The notes beneath the pieces were generated by a model, which did no database searches, had not been told where the DNA came from, and saw only the letters and a program-made list of their open reading frames with translations. 64,000 bases of DNA, from positions 248,001-312,000 of the forward strand of contig NZ_JACXJA010000006.1 in assembly GCF_014705615.1 (NCBI RefSeq). Direction: 5' to 3'. The position numbers and the translations under genes are program-made. The stretch is from Paenibacillus oceani (lineage in GTDB: Bacteria; Bacillota; Bacilli; Paenibacillales; NBRC-103111). Positions 34,284-43,472 of the stretch are shown here, one piece after another (positions within the stretch are counted from its first letter, which is position 1; each line of letters opens with the position of its first letter).

Positions 34284-34333
34284 CTCTTTATGAATCGGTA
34301 CTTTCCCGGTGAATGCGCCGCTGCGCCGCCGCT

Positions 34334-35044
34334 TTAACTGCTGCCCTGCTTCATTTCCTCCGGCAGCTCCATCTGGGCCGCCAGCATATCTTCCCGCGTC
34401 TGCACCCATTGCTCCCGGGAAGCGCGGATCATAGCCGCATCCATAATACTTTTATCGTTGATCACTCGCCCGAACCACAAGACGGCCTTATGATAGTTGC
34501 CGAGCCTCCGGTTGATTTCCCCGATCAGATACATCAGGCGCGCGTTATTGACATCCGTGCCTTCGACCTCGTACACCCTCACATACGCATCCAGAGCAAA
34601 CTGCAAAAAGCGGCTTTCCTGCTCCTTATTCGCTTTATAGCGATACATCCACGCAATATGATGAAGCAGGCCGGCGATGACCCGGTCCTTCTCTCCTTTG
34701 ATCTGCGCGCATAAGAGTGCCAGCTTGTACGATTGCAGCGCTTCGTTCCAGCCGCGTTCGCCGGTCAGATCCAGCGCGTTCCAGCTGCGGCCGAGCTTCT
34801 CGTAATAGTCGCTTTTGTGCTTCGCGGTCATACTCTCCGAGAAACTTTCCGAAAAAGAAAATCCGCAGTACGGGCATACGCGGACGACATAATAATCCGG
34901 ATTGACCGCCTTGTAGTGAATACAGAAGTCGCTGTCGGTTACGGTCGCCTTTTTGAAACTGGGACGCACTCTCGACGTATTGAACGGCTGCTCGCAGCAC
35001 ATGCACGTTACATTTATGGAAAACAGGGGCTCCAGTTCCGACAC
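34334..35044 (-). CDS. DUF2225 family protein
   Basis: 236 residues. Two cysteine pairs, TCMCCEQ and VCPYCGFSF, should bind zinc. The rest is a TPR-like helical array (WNEALQSYKLALLCAQIKG...). DUF2225 proteins are widespread in Firmicutes and uncharacterised. Located 48 bp after the globin gene, so probably one transcript; a terminator follows. Confidence 0.88.
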   Translation of the reverse strand: MSELEPLFSINVTCMCCEQPFNTSRVRPSFKKATVTDSDFCIHYKAVNPDYYVVRVCPYCGFSFSESFSESMTAKHKSDYYEKLGRSWNALDLTGERGWNEALQSYKLALLCAQIKGEKDRVIAGLLHHIAWMYRYKANKEQESRFLQFALDAYVRVYEVEGTDVNNARLMYLIGEINRRLGNYHKAVLWFGRVINDKSIMDAAMIRASREQWVQTREDMLAAQMELPEEMKQGSS

Positions 35045-35092
35045 TGAACCGACATCCTTTCTCGGCCGATACCGACACGATTGTTACACAGC

Positions 35093-35488
35093 TTATGAAT
35101 TGACGAAATGGTAGGCCGGCGCCTTCAGCCGTTCGAGAACGAATTCCTGCAGCTCCGGCTCGAGGCCGACCTCGGCAAGCGCCTGCTTCATGCAGCCCAG
35201 CCACGCGTCGGCCCGCTCGGGCGTAATGGCGAAGTGCATATGTCTGGCTCTCATCATCGGATGACCGTACTCATCGGAAAACAATTGGGGGCCGCCAAAA
35301 AACTGCGTTAAAAACATATATTGCTTCTCCATGACCGGTGTGATGTCTTCCGGAAAAAGCGGTCCTATCTCGGGATGAGCTTGTACTTTCGGATAAAACG
35401 CTTCGACCAGTCGACGGACCGTATCCGCTCCGCCGATCGCTTCGTATAAGGATTTTCTCCCACTATTCTGCGGATTCATATGCGTCAC
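35093..35488 (-). CDS. Truncated haemoglobin (group II, YjbI-like)
   Basis: 131 residues with the 2-on-2 globin pattern: LYEAIGGADTVRRLVEAFY, FLTQFFGGPQLFSDEYGHPMMRARHMHFAI (proximal His in RHMHF) and a Trp in the G helix (ADAWLGCM). It binds haem and O2 or peroxide; Bacillus YjbI has peroxidase activity. First gene of the pair with DUF2225. Confidence 0.9.
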   Translation of the reverse strand: MTHMNPQNSGRKSLYEAIGGADTVRRLVEAFYPKVQAHPEIGPLFPEDITPVMEKQYMFLTQFFGGPQLFSDEYGHPMMRARHMHFAITPERADAWLGCMKQALAEVGLEPELQEFVLERLKAPAYHFVNS

Positions 35489-35528
35489 CTGTCCTATCTA
35501 TATTCTCTAAATTATACACCAAGCAAAC

Positions 35529-35560
35529 AAAAAGGCGCCAACTTATTTTTAAGCGGCGCC
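35529..35560 (-). terminator. Terminator of the 31-residue peptide gene
   Basis: GGCGCC arms at 35534-35539 and 35555-35560 plus an inner CTTA/TAAG pair, followed on the minus strand by T5. It sits 31 bp after the peptide stop. Confidence 0.6.
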
Positions 35561-35590
35561 ATGCGTTTTAACCGGCTTAAGGCCGGATCG

Positions 35591-35686
35591 TTAATTGTCA
35601 ATGTCTTCCTCCGCCGAGCTCATGAGCGTCTCCTTGATGACAAAAACGAAGGCGCATACAATTAATCCGGTGACAACACTCATCAT
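35591..35686 (-). CDS. Predicted 31-residue membrane peptide
   Basis: MMSVVTGLIVCAFVFVIKET, then a short acidic tail. GGAGTGAT lies 7-8 nt before the ATG pair and a terminator follows the stop, which together argue for a real gene. One membrane helix covers residues 3-18. Function unknown. Confidence 0.5.
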   Translation of the reverse strand: MMSVVTGLIVCAFVFVIKETLMSSAEEDIDN

Positions 35687-35926
35687 ATCGCATCACTCCG
35701 TCTTTTCTTTTTTCTAGTTTACCATATCCGGTCCGAAATATCAGCCCTTTACCTAAAAAAATGAATCCGTTTTCAACTCGATTTGTCCCTGCATGTCCGC
35801 AAGGTTCGAAACATAAGTATGTAGAAGCGCGGCGGAAGACGACGGGGGAAGGCAAGCTGCTTCTTGTCTTCTCGTCCCTCGCCGCCTTTTACCTAAATTC
35901 AGCGAATGGCAAGGGATGTGTCGGGT

Positions 35927-37156
35927 ATGGTGTCGGCTCGAGTCTGGAAGACGGCGGGGATGGCGGCTTGTTTAGGTACGGTAGCGTTTCTGATGACCTT
36001 GTTTCCGGGGCCGTCGCTGACTGCCGCGCTTCGCGGGTTGTCGATCTGGTGGGATATTTTGTTTCCGGCTCTGCTGCCGTTTTTCGTTATTGCGGAGCTG
36101 ATGCTCGGCTTCGGACTCGTGCATTTTTTCGGAGCGCTGCTCGATCCGATGATGCGTCCTCTGTTCCGTGTGCCGGGAATCGGCGGCTTCGTTATGGCGA
36201 TGGGGTTCGCTTCGGGTTATCCGGTCGGGGCTAAATTGACGGCCCAGCTGTGGGAGCAGCGGTTCGTTAACCGGGAAGAGGGGGAGAGGCTCGTCGCCTT
36301 TACGACGACTTCCGATCCGATCTTTCTGATCGGAGCCGTATCGGTCGGTTTTTTTCATGATGTCGGACTAGCGGTTATCCTCGCGGTCGCCCATTACGGA
36401 TCAGGCATCGCGCTCGGCCTGCTGATGCGGTTTCACGGCGGCAAAACGCAGACAGCCGCCGTTGAAATCGGGTCCGGCCGCTTTTTGTTATGGCGCGCCA
36501 TGCAGGCGATGCATCAGGCACGGCTGCGCGACGGGCGCTCCTTCGGCGATATGCTGCGGGATGCGCTGCAATCGTCGCTGAAGCTAATTCTCGTCGTAGG
36601 CGGGCTCGTCGTATTTTTCTGCGTCGTTCTGGAAGTGTTAACGAAGTCGCATATTATGAACGGCTTGTACCTCGGAATCGATGCCGTTCTGCAGCTTGTT
36701 GCCTTCCCTCCGGAGCTGTCCCAGGCGATCGTAAACGGCTTGTTCGAAGTAACGCTGGGCGCCAAATCCGCCGCCGGCGCCGGAGTTCATCTTACGCTTA
36801 TGAGCAAAGTGGCAATTGCCGCTTTTATCTTGTCCTGGAGCGGACTGTCCGTGCACGCTCAAGTCGTCAGTCTGCTGAGCCGGACCGACCTGCGCTACGG
36901 CCCGTTTGTTATCGCCCGGCTGCTGCACGGCCTGATGGCGGCCGCGCTCGTATTCGTCCTGTGGAGACCGCTGTCCTCGGCCGGCTCCGCCTTTGCAGCG
37001 GCCGTTCCGGCATTCTCGCCCGCTGACGGTTTTTACCCGGCTTTACCTTTTCTGTATTCCATATCGGGCTTGCTGTTTGCAGGGTGCATGGGTATCATCG
37101 GGATTTTGTTCCTCCTCTACCGTTGTTTTCGTCCGCTCATTCGCGGAAGACATTAG
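35927..37156 (+). CDS. ylbJ: Sporulation integral membrane protein YlbJ
   Basis: About 409 residues with roughly eight membrane helices, the FPALLPFFVIAELMLGFGLV segment and GFASGYPVGAKLTAQLW, hallmarks of YlbJ and the Gate domain family. I prefer ATG 35927, after AAGGGATG; ATG 35906 has no ribosome site. YlbJ is required for spore cortex formation in B. subtilis, where it is made in the mother cell. Confidence 0.88.
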   Translation: MVSARVWKTAGMAACLGTVAFLMTLFPGPSLTAALRGLSIWWDILFPALLPFFVIAELMLGFGLVHFFGALLDPMMRPLFRVPGIGGFVMAMGFASGYPVGAKLTAQLWEQRFVNREEGERLVAFTTTSDPIFLIGAVSVGFFHDVGLAVILAVAHYGSGIALGLLMRFHGGKTQTAAVEIGSGRFLLWRAMQAMHQARLRDGRSFGDMLRDALQSSLKLILVVGGLVVFFCVVLEVLTKSHIMNGLYLGIDAVLQLVAFPPELSQAIVNGLFEVTLGAKSAAGAGVHLTLMSKVAIAAFILSWSGLSVHAQVVSLLSRTDLRYGPFVIARLLHGLMAAALVFVLWRPLSSAGSAFAAAVPAFSPADGFYPALPFLYSISGLLFAGCMGIIGILFLLYRCFRPLIRGRH

Positions 37157-37224
37157 ATCCGCTGTGCGCCTTCTGTTTCCGGCATTGTTTTGTATGCCGA
37201 TATTGATTATGATGAAGAAGACAT

Positions 37225-37342
37225 GCTTACGATGCCAGCTTTGCCTTCGGCAAAGCTCTGTAGTTGCTTACGATGCCAGCTTTGCCTTCGGCAAAGCTCT
37301 GTAGTTGCTTACGATGCCAGCTTTGCCTTCGGCAAAGCTCTG
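37225..37342 (+). repeat. Three 41-bp tandem repeats, each a stem-loop
   Basis: Units begin GCTTACGATGCCAGC at 37225, 37266 and 37307; the last is cut after 36 bp where the ribosome site starts. Each holds AGCTTTGCC-TTC-GGCAAAGCT, a perfect 9-bp hairpin. They fill most of the gap between ylbJ and the NAD kinase gene. Confidence 0.85.
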
Positions 37343-37355
37343 AGGAGGATGACGA

Positions 37356-38162
37356 GTGAAGTACAACGTAGTGAATCGCGGCGACGAAACGTCCGTCCGA
37401 ACCAAAGACCGGTTTCACGAGCTGGCCGCAGCGTCCGGTCTGACGCTCGATCCCGACTGCCCGGACATCGTCGTGTCCATCGGCGGCGACGGTACGATGC
37501 TGCACGCGTTTCACTTATACGCAGACCGGCTGGATCAAACCTCCTTCGTCGGAATTCATACCGGGCATCTCGGTTTTTACGCCGATTGGAAGCCTAAAGA
37601 ATTTGAAACGCTTATCCAGCATATGGCCGCCGATTCCTCTGAACCGATCCGTACTGTCAAATACCCGATCGTGGAAATCCAGATCACGACCGGACAAGGA
37701 ACAGAGACGTACTTGGCGCTTAACGAATGTACGCTCAAAGGTGTAGAAGGAACGCTTGTCGCCGAGCTTCGCATTAACGACGAGCGGTTCGAGATGTTCC
37801 GCGGCGACGGCATCTGTATCTCCACCCCCACGGGAAGCACCGGTTACAACCGGAGCTTGAACGGAGCTATCCTGCATCCGTCCCTGGAGGCCGTGCAGAT
37901 TGCCGAGATGGCTTCGCTGAACAACCGCGTGTATCGCTCGCTCGGCTCGTCGATCGTTTTGCCGAAGCATCATCATTGCGACATTTATCCGAAACCGGGT
38001 CAAAAAATATTGTTTTCGCTGGACCATTTGAACATGCAACTAACCGACCTGGTCTCGATCCGCTGCATGGTTGCGGACCGGAAGGTCAGCTTCGTGCGGT
38101 ACCGCCCTTTTCCGTTCTGGAACCGGGTGAAGGAAGCGTTTATCGGGGATATTGTGGAGTAA
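37356..38162 (+). CDS. nadK: NAD kinase
   Basis: 268 residues from GTG after TGAGGAGG. GGDGT at residues 43-47 binds the phosphate donor, NE at about 122-123 and TPTGSTGYNRSLNGAILHP form the NAD site. It phosphorylates NAD to NADP with ATP or polyphosphate. The ribosome site begins immediately at the end of the third tandem hairpin, so translation may be affected by that RNA structure. A terminator follows at 38255. Confidence 0.93.
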   Translation: MKYNVVNRGDETSVRTKDRFHELAAASGLTLDPDCPDIVVSIGGDGTMLHAFHLYADRLDQTSFVGIHTGHLGFYADWKPKEFETLIQHMAADSSEPIRTVKYPIVEIQITTGQGTETYLALNECTLKGVEGTLVAELRINDERFEMFRGDGICISTPTGSTGYNRSLNGAILHPSLEAVQIAEMASLNNRVYRSLGSSIVLPKHHHCDIYPKPGQKILFSLDHLNMQLTDLVSIRCMVADRKVSFVRYRPFPFWNRVKEAFIGDIVE

Positions 38163-38254
38163 ACAAAAGCTTAACGAATCCTGCGTAAGCGGGGAAAGCG
38201 GGCGGTCCCCACCATGTTCACATGACCGGGTACGTCCCGAACTCCAAAAGAAAG

Positions 38255-38293
38255 GACCTCAACTTCACTGTAACGTGAGGCTGAGGTCTTTTT
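38255..38293 (+). terminator. Terminator after nadK
   Basis: GACCTCA (38255-38261) and TGAGGTC (38282-38288) with an inner CTTCAC/GTGAGG pair, then T5. Confidence 0.7.
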
Positions 38294-38374
38294 CTCGAGG
38301 AAACTCAGTTTAAATGAGCTCAATAATCGCAAATTGACTTCGGGCCAGCCTCTTCATGCTGCTGTGCTCTGCCG

Positions 38375-38824
38375 TTACGGGTTGTACGTTCCTGGAATCA
38401 TCCGGGTCGTGACCGCGATCCGGTTCCAGGCGTTAATCGTCACAATCGCCATAATAATCTGCGCCAGCAGATTCGGCTCGAAATGCCGGGCCGCTTCCTC
38501 GTACACGTCATCCGGCACATGGGTATCGGCCAGCAATGTGACTGATTCGGTCAAAGCTAGCGCCGCACGTTCCTCCGCCGTGAAAAACGGAGTTTCCCGC
38601 CAACCGTTCAAGGCGTAGATCCGCTGTTCGGTCTCGCCGTATTTGCGGGCATCCTTCGTGTGCATATCGATGCAAAACGCGCAGCCGTTTATTTGGGAAG
38701 AGCGGATTTTGATCAATTCGAGCAGTGACACCGGAATCGAGCCCGACCGGATATAGCGCTCCAGCCCGCTCATCGCCTCATAACCTTTAGGTTCCAGTTG
38801 TTGAATGTTCATACGTTGATTCAT
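38375..38824 (-). CDS. AhpD-like carboxymuconolactone decarboxylase family protein
   Basis: 149 residues from ATG 38824 (GGAGGG upstream). The AhpD core QINGCAFCIDMHTKDARKYG carries the redox CxxC and the following His. Such proteins act as alkylhydroperoxidases or peroxide-linked disulfide reductases. Single gene with intergenic DNA on both sides. Confidence 0.9.
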   Translation of the reverse strand: MNQRMNIQQLEPKGYEAMSGLERYIRSGSIPVSLLELIKIRSSQINGCAFCIDMHTKDARKYGETEQRIYALNGWRETPFFTAEERAALALTESVTLLADTHVPDDVYEEAARHFEPNLLAQIIMAIVTINAWNRIAVTTRMIPGTYNP

Positions 38825-39057
38825 CGCAAATCCCTCCGTCATATAAGTTTCATCCACATGACGAGTGAGCATTCCGATTTGTGACAAGTGCAGCCGAATT
38901 TTATTTTTTACAAAAGTTTACTTGAGGAGTCCATGCCGTAATTCAAAAAAAATGCGCCAAATAGGCGCATGCGAGGAAACCTGCAACGGACGACCGGCTC
39001 CCTCAGGTAATCAGCCGGCGGCTATATGTACGTCTTTATTTCAATTGGAATTGCTGC

Positions 39058-39501
39058 TCAATTTTCAATTACGATGCCGCTTAACTTCAAATTAACCGGG
39101 TTGGCAATGGTGTCTCCAACCGGGCATGTCTTCTCCAAAAATTCAACGAATTGCTCCACTCGCTCACGAGGGGCGTCGGTCTTGATGTGGAACGTGTAGC
39201 GGATATCCGAATATCCTTTGCGGACATCGGATTTATTGAAAAAGCCGTCCAAATCGAGATCGCCTTCCAGCTCCACCCAGAAATCGTCGAGCTTCACATC
39301 AAACTTTCTGGCGTATACGCGGGCCACGATCGATTGGCATGCGCCCAGTGCGCCAAGCACCGCTTCCACCGGATTCATGCCGGTATCCGTGCCACCCAAG
39401 CTTTTCGGCTCGTCAATCGTCAATTCAAAATTTCTCGAGCGTACTTTTACGACGACTCCTTCTTGCAGATGCGCGGTCGCTTTAAATGTTTCTACTGCCA
39501 T
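39058..39501 (-). CDS. OsmC/Ohr family peroxiredoxin-like protein
   Basis: 147 residues from ATG 39501 after GAGGAGCTGAGA. Features: GGTDTGMNPVEAVLGALGAC with the first Cys and EKTCPVGDTI with the second, the redox pair of OsmC hydroperoxide reductases. Likely detoxifies organic peroxides. With the AhpD-like gene 230 bp away it forms an oxidative-stress neighbourhood. Confidence 0.9.
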   Translation of the reverse strand: MAVETFKATAHLQEGVVVKVRSRNFELTIDEPKSLGGTDTGMNPVEAVLGALGACQSIVARVYARKFDVKLDDFWVELEGDLDLDGFFNKSDVRKGYSDIRYTFHIKTDAPRERVEQFVEFLEKTCPVGDTIANPVNLKLSGIVIEN

Positions 39502-40075
39502 TTCTCTCAGCTCCTCGTTCGGGTTGTCCATCCATTACTCACATAATATCACATAATTCCTATATTGTTAATCGGAATTATCAAGGATCGGCAATTTTTT
39601 TCAACTTGCCTCTCGGTTACTTCCAAGATTCGACAACAGGTAGCCTTTTCCTCCTAACGCCCTCCCCTTCCTGTGACGAATATTCAAACATAACGAGACA
39701 CGCTCCGCCATGCCACGAAACGGCCTCTTGATGAGCTTAGGCGTCCATACGAGCCTTTGACGTGCAACCCCATACGATTGTGCACGGGAGGGAACGGTAC
39801 CTTAAGCGCCAGCCACTTGTTGATGAGATTGCTTGTAAGGTCACAACCGGACTTCAGATACGCCCGTAAACAACTTTCTTGCGAACCAATCGGGTTCGGC
39901 GGCGCTGAAACGAAGGGAATACAGCAACAAGCTATCAGCTAAGCTGAACTACACAACATAAGAGTCTCTGGCATCCTCTATTTTTGGCATATGAAGGTGA
40001 CGGAGACGAATAGAGGCGATCTTCACCCCTTATTTCAGCCAACTGGTGGGGGCCGCACCCTTTTCGCGGATTTTT

Positions 40076-40149
40076 GCAGCTTCAAACCGCTCTTATTCCG
40101 TGTCCAAACGGGTTTTTGGACAAAATAAGAGGTACATACCACTTCTAAT
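40076..40149. repeat. Intergenic repeat, family A-related
   Basis: TTCAAACCGCTCTTATTCCG, then a TGTCCAAA/TTTGGACA hairpin (40101-40122), then AATAAGAGGTACATACCACT. The arms match the 18.99-19.06 kb element. The rest of the 39.5-40.5 kb gap shows no gene, only short frames without ribosome sites. Confidence 0.55.
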
Positions 40150-40402
40150 CGCTTCCCGCTTGCCCAGAAGCGGGGATAAGATTCGAACAAGCTGCTACGG
40201 TGAACGCACCTGAGGCATTATGTCCGTTAAGTGAAAAGCCAGTAAGAGAAAAGCTATCAAGTGAAGCTTTCTCGCGTCGAATGCCCCTTGCGCAACATGC
40301 AGCTGCCTTGACCCAGAAACCCGCCGTATGATTTTTTCAGCAAGCAATGCTGTCATGCTTGTACCTGCACCACTTTGGCATTCTAAAATTATGTATCCGG
40401 AC

Positions 40403-40432
40403 AAAAAAGCGCCCCGCATAATCGCAGGACGC
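40403..40432 (-). terminator. Terminator of the 107-aa gene
   Basis: On the minus strand GCGTCCTGC pairs with GCGGGGCGC (9 bp with two or three G-T pairs), followed by T6. Confidence 0.7.
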
Positions 40433-40506
40433 CCTAAAATCAGACTAACGCAGCTGTGAGCACTACATATACGCTCCGTATAGGCTCCATATCCACTCCG
40501 TATATG

Positions 40507-40830
40507 CTACGTATAAAGTAGTGTAATAACCAGCAGCTCATACAGCACCAGCGGCAGTATGACATTGTTGTACGCCGCTTGCTGCCACCACGGATTGAAC
40601 CATTGGCGCTGATATCCGCCGTGAGCCGGTACCGCCAAATATAAATAGCAATTGTCAATATTTACAATCATACCCTCATGCACGTGTCCCGCAGCCGTCT
40701 GGACGCGGACAGGATGGTTCATATAGTGCCTTCCCATCTCATGAATCCGGTCGCATACGTTCTTGGCTGACTGGATGAAGTTCGGGTCCGCTTGGTACAA
40801 AACAGGCTGCTGTACAGGTTCGCTCGACAT
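40507..40830 (-). CDS. Conserved small protein, 107 aa, unknown
   Basis: The centre (HPVRVQTAAGHVHEGMIVNI, then DNCYLYLAVP) reads like a small Sm- or SH3-like beta barrel. A PWW-containing loop and a C-terminal hydrophobic helix (VILPLVLYELLVITLLY) follow, so it may be membrane-attached. A terminator lies 75 bp downstream. Family unnamed to me. Confidence 0.65.
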   Translation of the reverse strand: MSSEPVQQPVLYQADPNFIQSAKNVCDRIHEMGRHYMNHPVRVQTAAGHVHEGMIVNIDNCYLYLAVPAHGGYQRQWFNPWWQQAAYNNVILPLVLYELLVITLLYT

Positions 40831-40892
40831 GAAACATATCCCTCCGTTTCATCTTCTCGCTCCTATCCTATGCAGATGCCTATACGGTGGTG

Positions 40893-43133
40893 TCAGTTCG
40901 CCTGAAATACTTTGAGCGCACTGCGCAGCTCGTCAGCCAGCTGCTCCAACTGCTGCCCGGTCCGTACCAGCTCTCCTCCCGACTCGTGCTGGTCGCGAAT
41001 GAGCGAAGCGACGTTCTCCGTGGCAGCCGTCGACTCTTCGGATACGGCGCTTACCTGCATCATCGTGCCGGCCAGTTCGGCCTGCGCCTCCATCGAGAAC
41101 TGGAGCGATTCCCATACGCGCTGGAAGCTGTCCATAAACTGCTGCATCGACGTCTCTACGTGGCGGAACGTATCCTGCGACGAACGGGATATATCGCTCT
41201 GCCGCTGAAAGATCGGAAGCGATTCGGCTACCAGCTTGCTAGTGGCCGTCATCTCCGCCTGAATGTTCTCAATGACCGACGCCACGGAAGCGATCGATTC
41301 CTTCGACTGGTTCGCCAAGCTGCGAATTTCGCCTGCGACGACCATGAACCCTTTGCCCGCCTCACCGGCCGAAGCGGCGACGATCGAAGCGTTCAGCGAC
41401 AAAATGTTGATCTGCTTCGAAATATTGCCTACGATATCCAGAATGACGGAGATCGATTCCGTCCCGGCTTGCAGACGGCCCATATTGTCCACAAGCGAGG
41501 AGACGACCCGCTCCGCTTCTTTATTATGACGCGACAGCTCCTCGATCGCATCGGCGCCGGTCTTACTGGACTGCTCGACCTGATGCGAGATGTCCTTCAT
41601 CTCGCGGTTAACCGCCATCACTTCGTCCAACCGGTTCGACATCTCGCCGGTGAGCAGACTGCTCTTCTCCGCATCCTTCGCCAGACTGTCCGCTCCGGAT
41701 GAAACCTCGTTCATCGCAATCGCAATCTCGCCGGAGGCGTCCTGCGACCGCTGAACGAGTCCGTTAATCTGGACGGTCGCCTGCATCAGCCGGTCGGCGG
41801 ATTGTCCCGTCTGCGCTACGATGCTGCCGATCCGTTCCATCATGCTGTCGAAGCTGCCGCTGACGGAACCGATCTCGTCACTGCGGTGCATGTTCAGCCG
41901 GACGTTCAGATCGCCCTTCTCCGCCTGGCGCATCTTCGTAACGGCCAGCAGCAGCGGCCGTCCGATCGTCTGGAAGCCCCATAAGCCAAGCAGCAGCGCC
42001 AGCAGCACCCCACCGATCAGCAGAGCAAACATGCCATTGCGAATCGACTTCGCATCCTCCAGCAATCTTTCTTGCGGAATGGCGCCAACCAGCGTCCAAT
42101 CCGTATTCTCAAGCGGTTTCGAGAAGACGAGGTGCGATCCGTCACCTCCTTCGCTCCCGAGCGGTACGGCCGCAGACTGTCCGAACTCGACGCCTTCGCG
42201 GTTGGAGAACAAATTTTCCCCTGAGTTGCGTACCAGATGAATGTCCCCGAGTCCGCCAAAATTGATCGGCTTCAGCAAATTTTCAAAAAAGCCCAACTTG
42301 TATTCGATGACCAGCACATCCGACCATTTCTGGTCCTCCGCACTCCAGAACGATTTGGCTACCGCGAACAGCCTCGTCTCTTCCTCGGCGATCAGCAGCG
42401 AGCCTTTCCTTGGAGGTATGTAGACGTTTTTCCCTTTCGCCTTGATCGCTTCCGAAGCCCACTCGGAATCGTACAGCGCGTCCGTCCGCGTCTTGCCGGT
42501 GCTGCTGAACATCTGGTTCTCTCCGTTAAAACGGACGATTCCGATCGAAAACACCATGTCGGCATTCGTCATCGCGTAGGCGGATATGTAGGCGTTAATC
42601 GAGTTGTCGAGCTGGCTTTTCAGAGCGTTCAGCTCGTTATACCTTGGCTGCAAGGAGCTTTTGCGCTGGGAAGCTCTGGCGATATCGTCGTTAAGCTTGA
42701 TCCGGTCCTTGGATTCGGTCAGCTTTCCCGCCTGGGAAGACTTCTCGGCGATCTCCGCGTCAAGCGCCTTGATCTGCTCGATCAATTGTGTATATTCCTT
42801 CGCCTCCGGTTCGGTTTGAGGCTCGAGATTGCGCCGGTCCTTGGTCATGAACTGGTTTTTGTCCGCATAAATGGCCAGTTGATTAAACGTCCCGTCCATC
42901 ACCTTGAACCAGCGGTCCGAGTTGCTTGCGGCATCTTGAACGACCTGCTCCATGTTGGAGCCCACCTTGCGTGTCAGCGCATCGGACGATATCCGGTACG
43001 CGATCCAGCCGGCCGCGGCGCACGTCAGTACGATGCTGGCCAAAAAAGCGGCAAACAGCTTAAATCCGATCGAACGATACCACCCCGCTTTTCCGCGAAT
43101 CGTCCGGATCGCTGCGATTGTCTTGCCGATCAT
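40893..43133 (-). CDS. Methyl-accepting chemotaxis-like protein with Cache sensor
   Basis: 746 residues from ATG 43133. TM1 about 22-46, a large extracytoplasmic double-Cache-like region with a coiled coil at 110-180, TM2 about 367-390, HAMP 391-445, then the signalling coiled coil. The hairpin tip near 575-600 reads NILSLNASIVAASAGEAGKG: the usual E and R of SIEAARAGE are V and S. Coupling to CheA/CheW may therefore be altered. The ribosome site (GGGGG) is distant and imperfect. Confidence 0.85.
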   Translation of the reverse strand: MIGKTIAAIRTIRGKAGWYRSIGFKLFAAFLASIVLTCAAAGWIAYRISSDALTRKVGSNMEQVVQDAASNSDRWFKVMDGTFNQLAIYADKNQFMTKDRRNLEPQTEPEAKEYTQLIEQIKALDAEIAEKSSQAGKLTESKDRIKLNDDIARASQRKSSLQPRYNELNALKSQLDNSINAYISAYAMTNADMVFSIGIVRFNGENQMFSSTGKTRTDALYDSEWASEAIKAKGKNVYIPPRKGSLLIAEEETRLFAVAKSFWSAEDQKWSDVLVIEYKLGFFENLLKPINFGGLGDIHLVRNSGENLFSNREGVEFGQSAAVPLGSEGGDGSHLVFSKPLENTDWTLVGAIPQERLLEDAKSIRNGMFALLIGGVLLALLLGLWGFQTIGRPLLLAVTKMRQAEKGDLNVRLNMHRSDEIGSVSGSFDSMMERIGSIVAQTGQSADRLMQATVQINGLVQRSQDASGEIAIAMNEVSSGADSLAKDAEKSSLLTGEMSNRLDEVMAVNREMKDISHQVEQSSKTGADAIEELSRHNKEAERVVSSLVDNMGRLQAGTESISVILDIVGNISKQINILSLNASIVAASAGEAGKGFMVVAGEIRSLANQSKESIASVASVIENIQAEMTATSKLVAESLPIFQRQSDISRSSQDTFRHVETSMQQFMDSFQRVWESLQFSMEAQAELAGTMMQVSAVSEESTAATENVASLIRDQHESGGELVRTGQQLEQLADELRSALKVFQAN

Positions 43134-43420
43134 CCCTATACCCCCAATTGGCTTATAAAATGGACGGCTTACCGCTACTTGCGTGCGGTGAATAAGCGGC
43201 CGTATAATACGGACTGCAGCGGAAACTGACGCAACAGGTGTAAGCCCTTTCAATTATTGTAATGGAATATTTATGAATTTCGTGTGATTTTTTCGACAAA
43301 TATTCTGATTTTTCATCACAAATTGACCGTTTGCAGGTTGAAATGCCTATTCGGATCATCCATCTCTATGAGAAAAGCACGATCCGCCCGAATTACATTC
43401 TGCGCATCCGGGACACGAAA

Positions 43421-43458
43421 CAAAAAAATAAGCTTAAGGACTTAAGCCCTTAAGCTTA
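43421..43458 (-). terminator. Terminator of the lipA-yutD-lipoprotein operon
   Basis: TAAGCTTAAGG (43429-43439) pairs with CCTTAAGCTTA (43448-43458), an 11-bp stem, followed on the minus strand by a T7 run. Confidence 0.85.
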
Positions 43459-43472
43459 CTTGCGCCGATCTG

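Noticed and set aside
37225-37342. CRISPR-like array
   Set aside because: The three 41-bp units are directly adjacent without spacers, and each is a hairpin; no cas genes are present.
38163-38293. Possible small RNA or riboswitch after nadK
   Set aside because: Only a terminator can be supported; no promoter or known riboswitch core was found.
39532-40075. Degraded genes in the gap after the OsmC gene
   Set aside because: Only short frames without ribosome sites or motifs; nothing to support a gene or pseudogene.
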